A stretch of DNA of 64,000 nucleotides from Candidatus Microthrix parvicella Bio17-1 (lineage in GTDB: Bacteria; Actinomycetota; Acidimicrobiia; Acidimicrobiales; Microtrichaceae): contig NZ_AMPG01000004.1 in assembly GCF_000299415.1 (NCBI RefSeq), positions 124,001-188,000 of the forward strand, in the 5' to 3' direction. The notes below the pieces were generated by a model. The model saw only the letters and a program-made list of their open reading frames with translations. It made no database searches and was not told the origin of the DNA. The position numbers and the translations under genes were made by a program. Each line of letters opens with the position of its first letter. Positions within the stretch are counted from its first letter, which is position 1. This document shows, piece after piece, positions 28,469 through 37,612 of this stretch.

Positions 28469-29755
28469 GTGAGCGACCGGACCATCTCGACGACCCAGGG
28501 CGTGCCACCGCGGCCCGGCGCCACGACCCCCGTCGCGCGGCGGCTGGGACCCTTGCTGCCGGCGATCGTCGCCTCGATCCTCCCGGTCTTTCTCATCGGT
28601 GCGCTGGTGGGGCCCATGGGTTCGGAACTGGGGTACCGGGAGGCGACCGCCGGGTTGTTGATGGCGGCCTTCTTCGCCGTGTCGGCCCTGGTCTCCCGCA
28701 AAGCCGGGGCACTGGCCGATTCGGTCGGGCCCATCACGACGCTGCAGATCGGCCTGGTCGGATTGGCCATCGTGGCCGCAGGGGTGGCGGCCGGGGTTCG
28801 TTCGGTGACCCTGCTGGCGATCGCCATGATGGTGGGCGGAGCGTGCAACGCCCTCACCCAGATCGCCGCCAACGTGTATCTGGCCCGCTACCTGCCTCCT
28901 GATCGCCACGGCCTGGCGTTTGCGGTCAAGCAGTCGGCCAATCCGGGCGGGGCCATGGCGGCCGGACTGCTGCTGCCAACGCTGGTGCTCAACCTGGGTT
29001 GGAGGTCGGCGTTCGTGGTGGCCGCCTGTGGTGCGGGCTGCTCTGCCGTCGCGCTCCAGGCCGGCCGCAACTGGCCACCTGCGGTACCGGTGCCCGACGT
29101 CGGCATCCGCCAGGGGGCGGTCACCACGAGCCCACCACCCACCGGTGGCCGCGACCGCGCATTGATCCTGGTTGCGGCGTCGGCCGCCTTCGGATCGGCC
29201 AGTGCGGTGGCGCTGGGAGGGTTCTTTGTCGAGTCGGGACGCAATGCCGGCATGGCGCTCGGAACGGCCGGGCTGGCTGCATCGGTGGGTTCGGCCTTTG
29301 CCATCGCCGGGCGGGTGGCGACGGGCGTGTGGGCCGACCACACCCTGGCCTCGCCCCGGCGAATCCTCGGCTGGGTCGCGGTGATGTTGGCGGTGGGCTC
29401 GCTGGCACTGGTCGTCTTCGGTATCCGGGCGCCCGCTGCGCATTGGCTGGCTCTGCCGGTGGCCTACGGCGCCGGTTGGGCCTGGCCGGGGGTGTTCAAC
29501 CTGGCCGTGGTCAGGGCCAGGCCCGGGGAACCCGGCCGGGCAACCGGAGTGAGCCAGACCGGCATCTATGTGGGCACCACGTTGGGTCCGCTGGTGCTCG
29601 GCCCGGTCTCCGAACGCGCGGGCTACCCGCTGACCTGGTCGGTCGCGGCCCTGTTGGCCGTCGTCGGGGCGGTCGGCATGTGGGCGGCCCGGTCGAGACT
29701 GGACCCGCAGGGCGCCGGTGGTGGGCGCCGGCAGGAGTCGCGTCGCAGCCGCTGA
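28469..29755 (+). CDS. MFS transporter
   Basis: 428 residues with about twelve hydrophobic helices in two sets of six, joined by a cytosolic loop near residue 205-230. Between helices 2 and 3 the loop reads SRKAGALADSVGP, a variant of the MFS motif GxLaDrxGrr. The second half has a matching GRVATGVWADH. It belongs to the cyanate/CynX-like or general sugar-phosphate-independent MFS group by feel; the substrate cannot be told. GTG at 28469 is divergent from the GDPD gene with a 67-base gap. The C-terminus is a short Arg/Gly/Gln-rich tail. Confidence 0.82.
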   Translation: MSDRTISTTQGVPPRPGATTPVARRLGPLLPAIVASILPVFLIGALVGPMGSELGYREATAGLLMAAFFAVSALVSRKAGALADSVGPITTLQIGLVGLAIVAAGVAAGVRSVTLLAIAMMVGGACNALTQIAANVYLARYLPPDRHGLAFAVKQSANPGGAMAAGLLLPTLVLNLGWRSAFVVAACGAGCSAVALQAGRNWPPAVPVPDVGIRQGAVTTSPPPTGGRDRALILVAASAAFGSASAVALGGFFVESGRNAGMALGTAGLAASVGSAFAIAGRVATGVWADHTLASPRRILGWVAVMLAVGSLALVVFGIRAPAAHWLALPVAYGAGWAWPGVFNLAVVRARPGEPGRATGVSQTGIYVGTTLGPLVLGPVSERAGYPLTWSVAALLAVVGAVGMWAARSRLDPQGAGGGRRQESRRSR

Positions 29756-29765
29756 GGTCGCGCCG

Positions 29766-29771
29766 TAGCTT
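29766..29771 (+). promoter_or_regulatory. putative -10 box (TAGCTT), leaderless type
   Basis: TAGCTT ends 6 bases before the GTG at 29778, so the mRNA may begin at the start codon. No clear -35 element is visible. Confidence 0.38.
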
Positions 29772-29777
29772 GACGGA

Positions 29778-30572
29778 GTGGATGCGTCGCTCCGGTTGCA
29801 GGATGAACTCACTGGTGCCCCATCCCGCGGGCGGCTGGAGCGAGGGTTGATCGCCATCGCCACCCACGCCGACCCAACCGTGGAGGCCGAGGCCGTCACC
29901 GTTCAGCTCGATGCGCTGGCTGCCCGGTACGGCAGCTCCGACCCGGCACGGCTGTGCGGCCTGCTGTTCGGCAAGGACGGTTTTCAGCCCAACCTTCGCA
30001 ACTACTACGACCCCCGCAACTCGCTGCTTGATCAGGTGCTCGATCGTCGGAGGGGAATTCCATTGTCGCTTGCGGCGCTCGCCCTCGCAGTGGCGGAACG
30101 CTGCGGTGCACCGCTGGCCGGCGTGGGCATGCCGGGCCATTTTCTACTGGCTGAGACCCGCGGCGATGACGCCGGGGTCCGCCGCTACTTCGACCCGTTC
30201 GATGGGGGCAGGGAGCTCTCGATCGCACAGGTTGGCGGCCTCCACGTGCGGCTGCTGGGTCGTCCGCTGCCTCCCGGGTCGTTGCGCACCGTGGACCATC
30301 GGGTGATGCTGGTGCGCACCTTGGCCAACCTGCGCATCGCGTACGGTCGTCATCATCAACTTGAAGGGCTGGCCTGGGTGTTGCCGCTGTTGGCCGATTG
30401 TTGCGAGTCGGGGACCGAGGCTCGCCAGGAACTGGCGGTGGTACTGACCAGGCTTGGCCGTTGGGCCGACGCCTCGCGGGTGTGCGCCGAACTGGCCGAG
30501 TCCTGCGATGATCCCAAGCACGCGGCGCGCTGGCGCGGCGAGTCGCAACGCCTTGGGGCCCTCCTGAACTAG
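29778..30572 (+). CDS. SirB1/transglutaminase-like family protein
   Basis: 264 residues. The core (about 75-135) matches the SirB1 pattern: YYDPRNSLLDQVLDRRRGIPLSL, then AERCGAPLAGVGMPGHFLL, followed by a Phe-Asp-Pro-Phe element. The usual transglutaminase catalytic cysteine is not apparent, as is common in SirB1 proteins, so enzyme activity is doubtful. The C-terminal about 90 residues are helical and TPR-like (LANLRIAYGRHHQLEGLAWVLPLL, TRLGRWADASRVCAEL). The role is unknown. The start is GTG at 29778, supported by the adjacent -10-like box. It lies 23 bases after the MFS gene and 74 bases before pyk. Confidence 0.75.
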   Translation: MDASLRLQDELTGAPSRGRLERGLIAIATHADPTVEAEAVTVQLDALAARYGSSDPARLCGLLFGKDGFQPNLRNYYDPRNSLLDQVLDRRRGIPLSLAALALAVAERCGAPLAGVGMPGHFLLAETRGDDAGVRRYFDPFDGGRELSIAQVGGLHVRLLGRPLPPGSLRTVDHRVMLVRTLANLRIAYGRHHQLEGLAWVLPLLADCCESGTEARQELAVVLTRLGRWADASRVCAELAESCDDPKHAARWRGESQRLGALLN

Positions 30573-30634
30573 TCCCCGACACCGAGGGGCCACCAGAGCG
30601 TGCAGCCCGGGGGAGAGCGTCCGGACCCGGTCGG

Positions 30635-30640
30635 TAGGCT
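30635..30640 (+). promoter_or_regulatory. putative -10 box (TAGGCT) of pyk
   Basis: TAGGCT ends 6 bases before the ATG at 30647. The same hexamer occurs at the same distance before uvrC and ruvC in this window. A leaderless mRNA is likely. Confidence 0.5.
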
Positions 30641-30646
30641 GGGTCC

Positions 30647-32074
30647 ATGCCCCGTCGCACCAAGATCATCGCCACGCTCGGTCCCGCATCGGAGTCCGAC
30701 GAGACCGTACGGGCCATGATCGAAGCCGGATGCGACGTGTTTCGGCTCAACCTGGCCCACGGCACCGCCAGCCAGGCGATCGAACGCATGCGTCAGGTGC
30801 GGCGCCTGGCGTCGGAGGCGGGTCGTGCGGTCGGCATTCTGGCGGACCTGCCCGGGCCCAAGGTGCGCCTGAGCGAATTCGTCGATGGCGGGCTGCAGCT
30901 TCACGAGGGCGACACGGTGAGCGTTGCCCCCGGCGGCGAGCGCTCGGGCCCCGACGGCCTGTGGGTTGACTACCCGCTCCTGATCAACGACGTGGGGCCC
31001 GGCGACGTGCTGACGCTGGGCGATGGCGGGGTGTCGCTGACGGTGAGCTCCAACGACGGTGCGCAGCTGAAGGCGACCGTCCATGGGGAAGGGCTGATGC
31101 AGGGCCGCCCGGGGTTACACATCCCGTCCGATCGCCTCACCATGTCATCGCCAACCGCGGAAGACCTCTACTTTCTGGATGCGCTGGTGGAGGAGGGCGT
31201 CGACATGATCGGCCTGAGCTTCGTCCGCTCCGCCCACGACATCCGTCGGGTCGGGGTGGAACCACCGCCGCGTGGGCCGCTGATCGTGGCGAAGATCGAG
31301 ACCCGCGCCGCCGTCGAGAACCTGGACGGCATCCTTCAGGTGGCCGGAGCGATCATGGTGGCACGGGGCGACCTTGGCATCGAGTGTGGCATCGAGGAGC
31401 TGCCCCACCTCCAGAAGCGGATCATCCGCAGCTGCATCGCGTCGGGCCTACCGGTGATCACCGCCACCCAGATGTTGGAGTCGATGGTGCATTCGGCGGC
31501 ACCCACGCGGGCCGAGATCACCGACGTCGCAAACGCCATCTTCGACGGCACCTCGGCGGTCATGCTGTCGGGGGAGACCGCCGTTGGTCACGACCCGGTG
31601 GAGGTGGTGGCGACCATGTCGCGTATCGCCGAACGGGCTGACGCCGAGTTTGACTACCAGGCCTGGCCCCGGGGTATTCGGGATCTGCGGCGCAACACTG
31701 CCACCTCGCCCGAGAGTTCGATCACCGATGCGATCAGCGGCGCCGCCTGGCGGGCGGCCACCGAGCTGGATGCGGCCGCCATCGTGTGCGTGTCTGACAC
31801 CGGGTTCACGGTGCGCTCGATCGCCCGGTTCCGTCCGTCGATGGGAATCATCGGGCTATCGCCATCGACGCGAACCGTCAACCAGTTGGCGCTCAGCTGG
31901 GGGGTCACGCCGATGGTCGCCCCCGCCCGGGACGACGACATGGCCGTGGACGATCTGGCAATTCGGGTGCGCGACACCGGGCAGGTGCGCTCGGGCGACC
32001 TGGTGGCGGTCGTGTGGGGCTCCGGCTCCGGGGTGCGCAAAACCGACACGGTCCGCCTGTTGCGGGTGCCATGA
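30647..32074 (+). CDS. pyk: pyruvate kinase
   Basis: 475 residues, normal for bacterial pyruvate kinase. The start RRTKIIATLGPASES is conserved. The catalytic region reads LIVAKIETRAAVENLDGI and MVARGDLGIECG, the active-site lysine lies in this barrel region, and TATQMLESM and SGETAVGHDPVEVV are family signatures. The C-terminal domain ends with RSGDLVAVVWGSGSGV. It converts phosphoenolpyruvate and ADP to pyruvate and ATP in glycolysis. There is no ribosome-binding site, but a TAGGCT box lies 6 bases upstream. Its stop overlaps the start of the patatin-like gene. Confidence 0.96.
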   Translation: MPRRTKIIATLGPASESDETVRAMIEAGCDVFRLNLAHGTASQAIERMRQVRRLASEAGRAVGILADLPGPKVRLSEFVDGGLQLHEGDTVSVAPGGERSGPDGLWVDYPLLINDVGPGDVLTLGDGGVSLTVSSNDGAQLKATVHGEGLMQGRPGLHIPSDRLTMSSPTAEDLYFLDALVEEGVDMIGLSFVRSAHDIRRVGVEPPPRGPLIVAKIETRAAVENLDGILQVAGAIMVARGDLGIECGIEELPHLQKRIIRSCIASGLPVITATQMLESMVHSAAPTRAEITDVANAIFDGTSAVMLSGETAVGHDPVEVVATMSRIAERADAEFDYQAWPRGIRDLRRNTATSPESSITDAISGAAWRAATELDAAAIVCVSDTGFTVRSIARFRPSMGIIGLSPSTRTVNQLALSWGVTPMVAPARDDDMAVDDLAIRVRDTGQVRSGDLVAVVWGSGSGVRKTDTVRLLRVP

Positions 32075-33189
32075 AAATCCCCACCTGGGTTCCCCGGCCG
32101 AAGGGCTCAAAGGAGCGACGCGAGCCCGATCCGGCCGTCGCCGCCGACGGCATGTCGACCCCGCCGAAGCCGCGACGTCGAAGGGAGCCGCGGGTGGCCT
32201 TCGTGTTGTCCGGTGGTGGCAACCTGGGCTCGGTCCAGGTCGGCATGTTGCGGGCCATGGCCGAACGCTCGATCACGCCCGACCTGGTGCTGGGCTGCTC
32301 CGTCGGTGCCCTCAACGGCGCCGCGTATGCGGCCGATCCCACCCTTGCCGGGGTTCGGCGGATGGAGTCCCAGTGGCTGGCCGTCACGGGTGCCTCCCTC
32401 ATGCCCACGAGCCGCATGCCGGGGCTGGTTCAGCTGCTGCGCAAAGGCGAGTCGGTGCATTCCAACGAGGGACTGCGAAATCTGGTCGACACCATCCTCG
32501 GCAGCCACGACTCCTTCGAGTCGCTCAAGGTGCGCTTTGAGTGCGTCGCCACCGACCTGGTGGCCGGCGTCAGCAGGTGGTTTGGGTCGGGCGAACTGAT
32601 CGAGCCGATCCTTGCATCTGCGGCGTTGCCGGCGGTGTACCCGCCGGTCACGCTGGAGGGGCGACGGTACGTCGACGGTGGCGTGATCGACAACGTGCCG
32701 ATCTCGCGGGCGGTCGAGTTGGGCGCAGAGCGGGTCTATGTGCTGCACGTCGGCCTGCACGGGCGGCCCGAGGCGACGATTCGCCGCCCGGTGGACGGAG
32801 CGTTGCTGGGCTACTGGATTGCCCGAAACCACCGATTTATGCGCGATCTCTCCAACATCCCCAACGGAACGCAGGTGGTCATCCTGCCGACGGGCAGCCG
32901 ACCCGAACTGCGATACGACGACTTCAGCCGCACCAACGATCTCATCGAGGCCGGGTACGCACGAGCGGCGGAGTTCCTCGATGGCGACGAGTTCGGGTCC
33001 CTTCCCAAGCCCTCGTCGTGGCTGGGCCGCCTGGGCCTGGGCAAGGCGGGAGTCGTCGTTGGGCCCCGCCTTCCCACCGACGCGCTGTCGCCGGGGGTGA
33101 GCGACCGGGGTGACGACGGCGATGCGGAGGCGTTGTCCGCGGCAATCGAACTGGTCGAAGCCGCCTCCCCACATCCCGGCGACTCCTGA
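32071..33189 (+). CDS. patatin-like phospholipase
   Basis: 372 residues. After a charged N-terminus of about 45 residues comes the patatin core: oxyanion motif SGGGNLGSVQVG, nucleophile elbow GCSVGALNG with S77 as the nucleophile, and DGG with D202 as the second member of the catalytic dyad. The C-terminal third is less conserved and has no membrane helix. It probably hydrolyses acyl esters of phospholipids; the exact substrate is unknown. ATG at 32071 overlaps the pyk stop as ATGA, so it is expressed with pyruvate kinase, which has no evident biochemical link. Confidence 0.88.
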   Translation: MKIPTWVPRPKGSKERREPDPAVAADGMSTPPKPRRRREPRVAFVLSGGGNLGSVQVGMLRAMAERSITPDLVLGCSVGALNGAAYAADPTLAGVRRMESQWLAVTGASLMPTSRMPGLVQLLRKGESVHSNEGLRNLVDTILGSHDSFESLKVRFECVATDLVAGVSRWFGSGELIEPILASAALPAVYPPVTLEGRRYVDGGVIDNVPISRAVELGAERVYVLHVGLHGRPEATIRRPVDGALLGYWIARNHRFMRDLSNIPNGTQVVILPTGSRPELRYDDFSRTNDLIEAGYARAAEFLDGDEFGSLPKPSSWLGRLGLGKAGVVVGPRLPTDALSPGVSDRGDDGDAEALSAAIELVEAASPHPGDS

Positions 33190-33220
33190 GCGGGGCCAAC
33201 GCGCCGTCGCGGGTGGGTCG

Positions 33221-33226
33221 TAGGCT
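33221..33226 (+). promoter_or_regulatory. putative -10 box (TAGGCT) of uvrC
   Basis: TAGGCT ends 8 bases before the ATG at 33235, with no Shine-Dalgarno sequence between. It is compatible with a leaderless transcript. Confidence 0.48.
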
Positions 33227-33234
33227 GGGCCCCG

Positions 33235-35136
33235 ATGGTTGAGCGTCCCCCCGCCGGCACGATTCCCGACCTGCCGGGCAGCTACCAGTTTCGTGACGCC
33301 GAGGGCCGCATCATCTACGTCGGCAAGGCGAAGTCGCTCCGGCAGCGCCTCTCCAACTACTTCGCCGACCCTCGCAGCCTGCACGTGCGCACCGCCCAGA
33401 TGGTGGCGGCCGCCGAGACGGTCGAGTGGATCACGGTGCGCAACGAGGTCGAGGCCTTGATGCTGGAGTACAACCTGATCAAGACCCATCGGCCGCGCTT
33501 CAACGTGCGCTTGGTCGATGACAAGTCGTACCCGTACCTGGCCTTGACGCTGGGCGACGAGTGGCCCAGGGCAATGGTGATGCGGGGTAAACGCAAGAAG
33601 CCCAACCGCTACTTCGGGCCGTTCGCCCACGCCTATGCGATCCGCGAGACGCTCGACCTGCTGCTGCGCACCTTTCCCATCCGCACGTGCACCGACGGCA
33701 AGTTCAAGCGATATGCGGCAGGCGGCCGTCCCTGCCTGTTGTTTCACATCGAGAAGTGCTCGGCACCCTGCGTGGGGGAGGTGAGCCGCGACGACTACGA
33801 CGCGATGCTCTCCGACCTGTCCAGGTTTCTCGAGGGCGACACCCAGCCGGTGCTCGACAACCTGCGTGGGCGCATGAACGACGCGGCCACCGCGCTGGAG
33901 TTTGAGGCGGCGGCACGCCTGCGCGACCGGCTGGCCAGCGTGGAGAAGGCGATCGAACGCCAGCAGATGGTGGCACCCACCAACGAGAACTTCGATGTGG
34001 TCGGGTTGGCTGAGGACGAACTGGAGGCGGCCGCCCAGGTGTTCCACGTGCGCCATGGACGTGTGGTTGGCCGCAACGGCTTCATCCTCGACAAGGCACT
34101 GGACCTCGACACCTCGGAGACGATGGCCGAGGTGATCGAGCAGCTCTACGCCGACGACCCGGTCGTTGGCCTTCCCAGCCTGGTCGTGGTGCCGGCCGAA
34201 CCGGCGGACGTCGACATTTTCACCCGGTGGCTCAGCGAGCGACGTGAGACCAGCGTGGAGATTCGGGTCCCCAGGCGCGGCGACAAGCGGGAACTGCTGG
34301 AGACGGTCAACCGCAATGCCACCGACACCTTCACCCGCCACCGGCTGAAGCGGGGCTCGGACCACAACAGCCGTGCCAAGGCGCTTCACCAACTTCAGGA
34401 GGCGCTGGACCTGCCCGAGGCGCCGCTGCGCATCGAGTGCTTCGACATGAGCCACCTGCAGGGCACCGACTACGTGGGGTCGATGGTGGTGCTCGAGGAC
34501 GGCCTGCCGAAGAAGAGCGAGTACCGCCGTTTCAAGGTGCGCACCGTCGGCGGGCGGTACGCGGGTGACTCCGACGACTTTGCGGCGATGGAGGAGGTGG
34601 TCACCCGGCGCCTCAAGGCCTATGTTGCCGATCGTGAGCTGCCCCTGGCGGAACGGGGCAAATTTCAGTATCCACCCCAGTTGTTGCTGGTCGACGGCGG
34701 CAAGGGCCAACTGGCCGCGGCGGTGCGGGCGCTCGAGTCGGTGGGCCTGGACTCGGAGATCCCCGTGGCGGCGCTGGCGAAGCGGTTCGAGGAGGTGTTC
34801 GTGCCCGACTCGGAGCAGCCGATGGAGGTGCCTCGGGGGTCGGACGCCCTGTTCATGTTGCAGCGGATCCGGGACGAGTCGCACCGCTTCGCCATCGGCT
34901 ATCACCGTACGCTGCGCGAGAAGCGGTCGACCGCCTCGGTGCTTGACGACGTGGTCGGTCTGGGACCGACCCGCAAGAAGCGGCTGCTGGCCGAGGCCGG
35001 CGGTATCGCCAAACTGCGGGCCGCGGAACCGGGCGAACTGCGGGCGTTCAGCTGGCTGCCCGACGCGGTTGCCGACGGTGTGTGGGAGGCGCTGCACGGC
35101 ATCCCGGTGGCCCGGGGCCCGGCGGGTGACGGCTGA
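33235..35136 (+). CDS. uvrC: excinuclease ABC subunit C
   Basis: 633 residues with complete UvrC architecture. The N-terminal GIY-YIG nuclease (GSYQFRDAEGRIIYVGKAKSL) makes the 3' cut. The Cys-rich segment CLLFHIEKCSAPCVGEVS may hold an Fe-S cluster. The UVR motif (about 200-235) binds UvrB. The RNase-H-like domain begins RIECFDMSHLQGTDYVGSMVV and makes the 5' cut, and a C-terminal helix-hairpin-helix (VVGLGPTRKKRLL) binds DNA. It acts with UvrA and UvrB in nucleotide excision repair; those genes are not in the window apart from the UvrA paralogue. The ATG at 33235 lacks a ribosome site. Confidence 0.96.
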   Translation: MVERPPAGTIPDLPGSYQFRDAEGRIIYVGKAKSLRQRLSNYFADPRSLHVRTAQMVAAAETVEWITVRNEVEALMLEYNLIKTHRPRFNVRLVDDKSYPYLALTLGDEWPRAMVMRGKRKKPNRYFGPFAHAYAIRETLDLLLRTFPIRTCTDGKFKRYAAGGRPCLLFHIEKCSAPCVGEVSRDDYDAMLSDLSRFLEGDTQPVLDNLRGRMNDAATALEFEAAARLRDRLASVEKAIERQQMVAPTNENFDVVGLAEDELEAAAQVFHVRHGRVVGRNGFILDKALDLDTSETMAEVIEQLYADDPVVGLPSLVVVPAEPADVDIFTRWLSERRETSVEIRVPRRGDKRELLETVNRNATDTFTRHRLKRGSDHNSRAKALHQLQEALDLPEAPLRIECFDMSHLQGTDYVGSMVVLEDGLPKKSEYRRFKVRTVGGRYAGDSDDFAAMEEVVTRRLKAYVADRELPLAERGKFQYPPQLLLVDGGKGQLAAAVRALESVGLDSEIPVAALAKRFEEVFVPDSEQPMEVPRGSDALFMLQRIRDESHRFAIGYHRTLREKRSTASVLDDVVGLGPTRKKRLLAEAGGIAKLRAAEPGELRAFSWLPDAVADGVWEALHGIPVARGPAGDG

Positions 35137-35185
35137 GGCGGGCGCCGGCTGTCGCCCGTCGGACGCTGCCGGCAGTGGCCCCAAC

Positions 35186-35191
35186 TAGTAT
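35186..35191 (+). promoter_or_regulatory. putative -10 box (TAGTAT) of lemA
   Basis: TAGTAT lies 26 bases before the lemA ATG. A start site near 35198 would leave a leader of about 20 bases that includes the AAGGAGG ribosome site at 35206-35212. No strong -35 is seen. Confidence 0.4.
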
Positions 35192-35217
35192 GGGTGACTC
35201 TCGACAAGGAGGCGCCG

Positions 35218-35781
35218 ATGAAGGTGCTGATAGCTCTCGTGATCATCATCGTTGTGCTGGCGGTGGGCTTTGGCCTTTACCTCATGGGCGCCTACAACGG
35301 CCTGGTCAAGCTGCGCAACAAGATCGAGTCGGCGTTTGCCCAGATCGATGTGCAGCTCAACCGCCGTCACGACCTGATCCCCAACCTGGTGGAGACGGTG
35401 AGGGGCTACGCCACGCACGAGAAGGAGACGCTGGAGGGCGTCATCGCCGCACGGAACGCAGCGGTGGCAGCCACCGGTCCCGAGGCACAGGCCGAGGCCG
35501 AGGGCGTGCTCAGCGGCATGCTGAAGCAGGTGTTTGCCCTCTCCGAGGCGTACCCGGACCTCAAGGCCAACAGCCAGTTCCTCGACCTGCAGCGTCAGCT
35601 GTCGGAGACCGAGGACCGCATCGCCTACTCGCGCCAGTACTTCAACGACAACGTGCGCACCTACAACACCAAGATCCAGTCGTTCCCGCAGAACCTGATC
35701 GCCAAGAAGATGGGCTTCACCGAGCGGGCGTACTTCCAGGCCGACGAGACCAGCCGGGCCAACGTGCAGGTGGAGTTCTAA
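35218..35781 (+). CDS. lemA: LemA family membrane protein
   Basis: 187 residues: one N-terminal membrane helix (about 2-22), then an all-helical extracytoplasmic domain. Conserved LemA stretches are YNGLVKLRNKIESAFAQIDVQLNRR, RHDLIPNLVETVRGYA, ARNAA and ETEDRIAYSRQYFNDNVRTYNTKIQSFP. The function is not settled. LemA is typically encoded beside M48/HtpX-type membrane proteases or TPM-domain proteins, and here the next gene, 4 bases downstream, is an HtpX-like protein whose zinc motif is lost. ATG at 35218 follows AAGGAGG by 5 bases, one of the best ribosome sites in the window. Confidence 0.93.
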   Translation: MKVLIALVIIIVVLAVGFGLYLMGAYNGLVKLRNKIESAFAQIDVQLNRRHDLIPNLVETVRGYATHEKETLEGVIAARNAAVAATGPEAQAEAEGVLSGMLKQVFALSEAYPDLKANSQFLDLQRQLSETEDRIAYSRQYFNDNVRTYNTKIQSFPQNLIAKKMGFTERAYFQADETSRANVQVEF

Positions 35782-35785
35782 GCCC

Positions 35786-36637
35786 ATGAGTGTGTCGCAG
35801 CCACCCAGCGGCGCCCCGCCCGCCCTCGCGCCCGCCGACGGTGGTCCGCAGCGATCGTTGCTGACCGTTCCCCTGGATCCGGTCGAGCGGCGGGCGATGC
35901 TCGAAGCCGACGTGGCCTCGATGTACCGCTCCACGGCGGCGGTCCTGGCGGTTCCGGTGGTGATCGTGGCCCTTGGGCTGGGACTGCTGAAGTGGTGGCT
36001 CGGGCTGCTGGTGCTGGTCGTGGGCTTCGGTGCGGTCGTGGGCGTGCTCGCCTGGCGGCGCGCCGGCGCGGTGACCGCCGTGCTGAACGCCATGGGTGCC
36101 AGGCGACTGCGCGAGGGCGAATACCCGCGGTATTCCAACCTGATCGAGGGCCTGGGTATGTCGTCCGGGGTGGCCGAGCCGAGGCTGTACGTGGTCGACG
36201 ATCCGGGCGCCAACGCAGCCACCGTCGCCATTGGCGACGAGAGTTGCGTGGTGGTCACCTCGGGTTTGCTGGACGCTGCTGATCGCATCGCCCTCGAGGC
36301 GGTGCTGGCCCAACAGGTGGCACACCTGTCCGGAGGCGACGCCGAGGCCGCCACGGCCGCCTTCGCCTTTCGCACCACGGTCGGCTGGCGCCACGGCTTG
36401 GACCGCCTGTTGCCCGCCCGCCGCGAAGAGTTGTGCGACCTGAACGCACTGGACTTCACCCGCTACCCGCCCGGCATGATCTCGGCCCTGGAACTGGTGT
36501 CCAAACTGGGACCGGCCGTGGCCGCAGCCGATCCGTCGGTGGCCCACTTCTGGATGGCGGCGCCCGACGAGTTCCAGGTGAACAACGCCGCCCAGGTGTC
36601 GATCGCCCGACGGTTGGCGCTCCTGGTCGAGCTGTAG
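35786..36637 (+). CDS. HtpX/M48-like membrane protein with degenerate zinc motif
   Basis: 283 residues. Two membrane helices lie at about 52-72 and 73-91. A domain like HtpX-type M48 peptidases follows: PRLYVVDDPGANAATVAIGDESCVVVTSGLL, then LEAVLAQQVAHLSGGD. In active enzymes this last segment reads H-E-x-x-H; here positions 176-180 are QQVAH, so the first zinc ligand and the catalytic Glu are both gone. The third-ligand region is altered too (REELCDLNALDFTRYPPGM, where active members have a glutamate followed by AD). It should be catalytically dead and may act as a scaffold with LemA. It is immediately downstream of lemA in the same operon. Start ATG 35786. Confidence 0.75.
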   Translation: MSVSQPPSGAPPALAPADGGPQRSLLTVPLDPVERRAMLEADVASMYRSTAAVLAVPVVIVALGLGLLKWWLGLLVLVVGFGAVVGVLAWRRAGAVTAVLNAMGARRLREGEYPRYSNLIEGLGMSSGVAEPRLYVVDDPGANAATVAIGDESCVVVTSGLLDAADRIALEAVLAQQVAHLSGGDAEAATAAFAFRTTVGWRHGLDRLLPARREELCDLNALDFTRYPPGMISALELVSKLGPAVAAADPSVAHFWMAAPDEFQVNNAAQVSIARRLALLVEL

Positions 36638-36702
36638 TGCGGCGAGGCGGCGCGGTGACCCGATCACGGGTCACCGGCTTCTGAGTAGCGGCGCCCGGTC
36701 GG

Positions 36703-36708
36703 TACACT
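36703..36708 (+). promoter_or_regulatory. putative -10 box (TACACT) of pdxS
   Basis: TACACT ends 7 bases before the ATG at 36716, leaving no room for a ribosome-binding site. A leaderless pdxST transcript is inferred. Confidence 0.45.
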
Positions 36709-36715
36709 GCCGGCG

Positions 36716-37612
36716 ATGAGCGACAGCACCCCCACCGCAACGACCGCCACCCCCACCATCAAACGAGGCCTGGCCGAAATGCTCAAGGGCGGCGTCATCA
36801 TGGACGTCGTCGATGCCGAGCAGGCCAAGGTGGCCGAGGACGCCGGAGCCGTTGCGGTCATGGCCCTCGAGCGGGTGCCCGCCGACATCCGCCGAGACGG
36901 TGGGGTTGCCCGCATGTCGGACCCGGCCATGATCGAGGGCATCCAGGCGGTGGTCAGCATTCCCGTCATGGCCAAGGCCCGCATCGGCCATTTCGCCGAG
37001 GCGCAGGTGCTCCAGGCGCTCGACGTGGACTTCGTCGACGAGTCCGAGGTGCTGACCCCGGCCGACGAGGCGTACCACATCGACAAGTTCGCCTTCGACG
37101 TTCCATTCGTGTGCGGCGCCACCAACCTGGGAGAGGCGCTCCGGCGCATCTCGGAGGGAGCGGCCATGATTCGTTCCAAGGGTGAGGCCGGTACCGGCGA
37201 CATCGTGCAGGCGGTGCGCCACATGCGTTCGATCACCTCGGCGATTCGGGCGATCGGCCAGGCCGACGAGGCGGAGCTGTTCGGATGGGCGAAGGATCTG
37301 GCGGCGCCGCTCTCGCTGGTGCAGGAGGTGGCCCGCACCGGATGGCTGCCAGTGCCCCTGTTCTGCGCCGGTGGTGTGGCCACCCCCGCAGACGCAGCCT
37401 TGGTGATGCAGTTGGGCGCCGAGTCGGTGTTCGTCGGGTCGGGCATCTTCAAGTCGGAGACGCCTTCGGTGATGGCCAAGGCGGTCGTCGAGGCGGCCAC
37501 CAACTTCAACGATCCGGACACGGTCGTGCGGGTCAGCCGCGGCCTTGGCGCTGCGATGCGCGGCCTCGATTCGGCCGCCGAGGAGCTCAACTTCGCGCAG
37601 CGGGGTTGGTGA
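36716..37612 (+). CDS. pdxS: pyridoxal 5'-phosphate synthase lyase subunit
   Basis: 298 residues, standard for PdxS. The conserved signature regions are [55 protein letters not shown] with K87 as the lysine that forms the ribose-5-phosphate adduct, and [20 protein letters not shown]. With PdxT it makes pyridoxal phosphate from ribose 5-phosphate, glyceraldehyde 3-phosphate and ammonia derived from glutamine. It forms a 12-mer barrel in known cases. It is the first gene of pdxS-pdxT, overlapping pdxT by 4 bases. Confidence 0.97.
   Translation: MSDSTPTATTATPTIKRGLAEMLKGGVIMDVVDAEQAKVAEDAGAVAVMALERVPADIRRDGGVARMSDPAMIEGIQAVVSIPVMAKARIGHFAEAQVLQALDVDFVDESEVLTPADEAYHIDKFAFDVPFVCGATNLGEALRRISEGAAMIRSKGEAGTGDIVQAVRHMRSITSAIRAIGQADEAELFGWAKDLAAPLSLVQEVARTGWLPVPLFCAGGVATPADAALVMQLGAESVFVGSGIFKSETPSVMAKAVVEAATNFNDPDTVVRVSRGLGAAMRGLDSAAEELNFAQRGW

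Noticed and set aside
32107-35184. Very long open frame (about 1025 codons) on the minus strand
   Set aside because: It lies fully antisense to the patatin-like and uvrC genes, has no family-like sequence and is rich in Arg/His/Gln as expected from antisense high-G+C codons.
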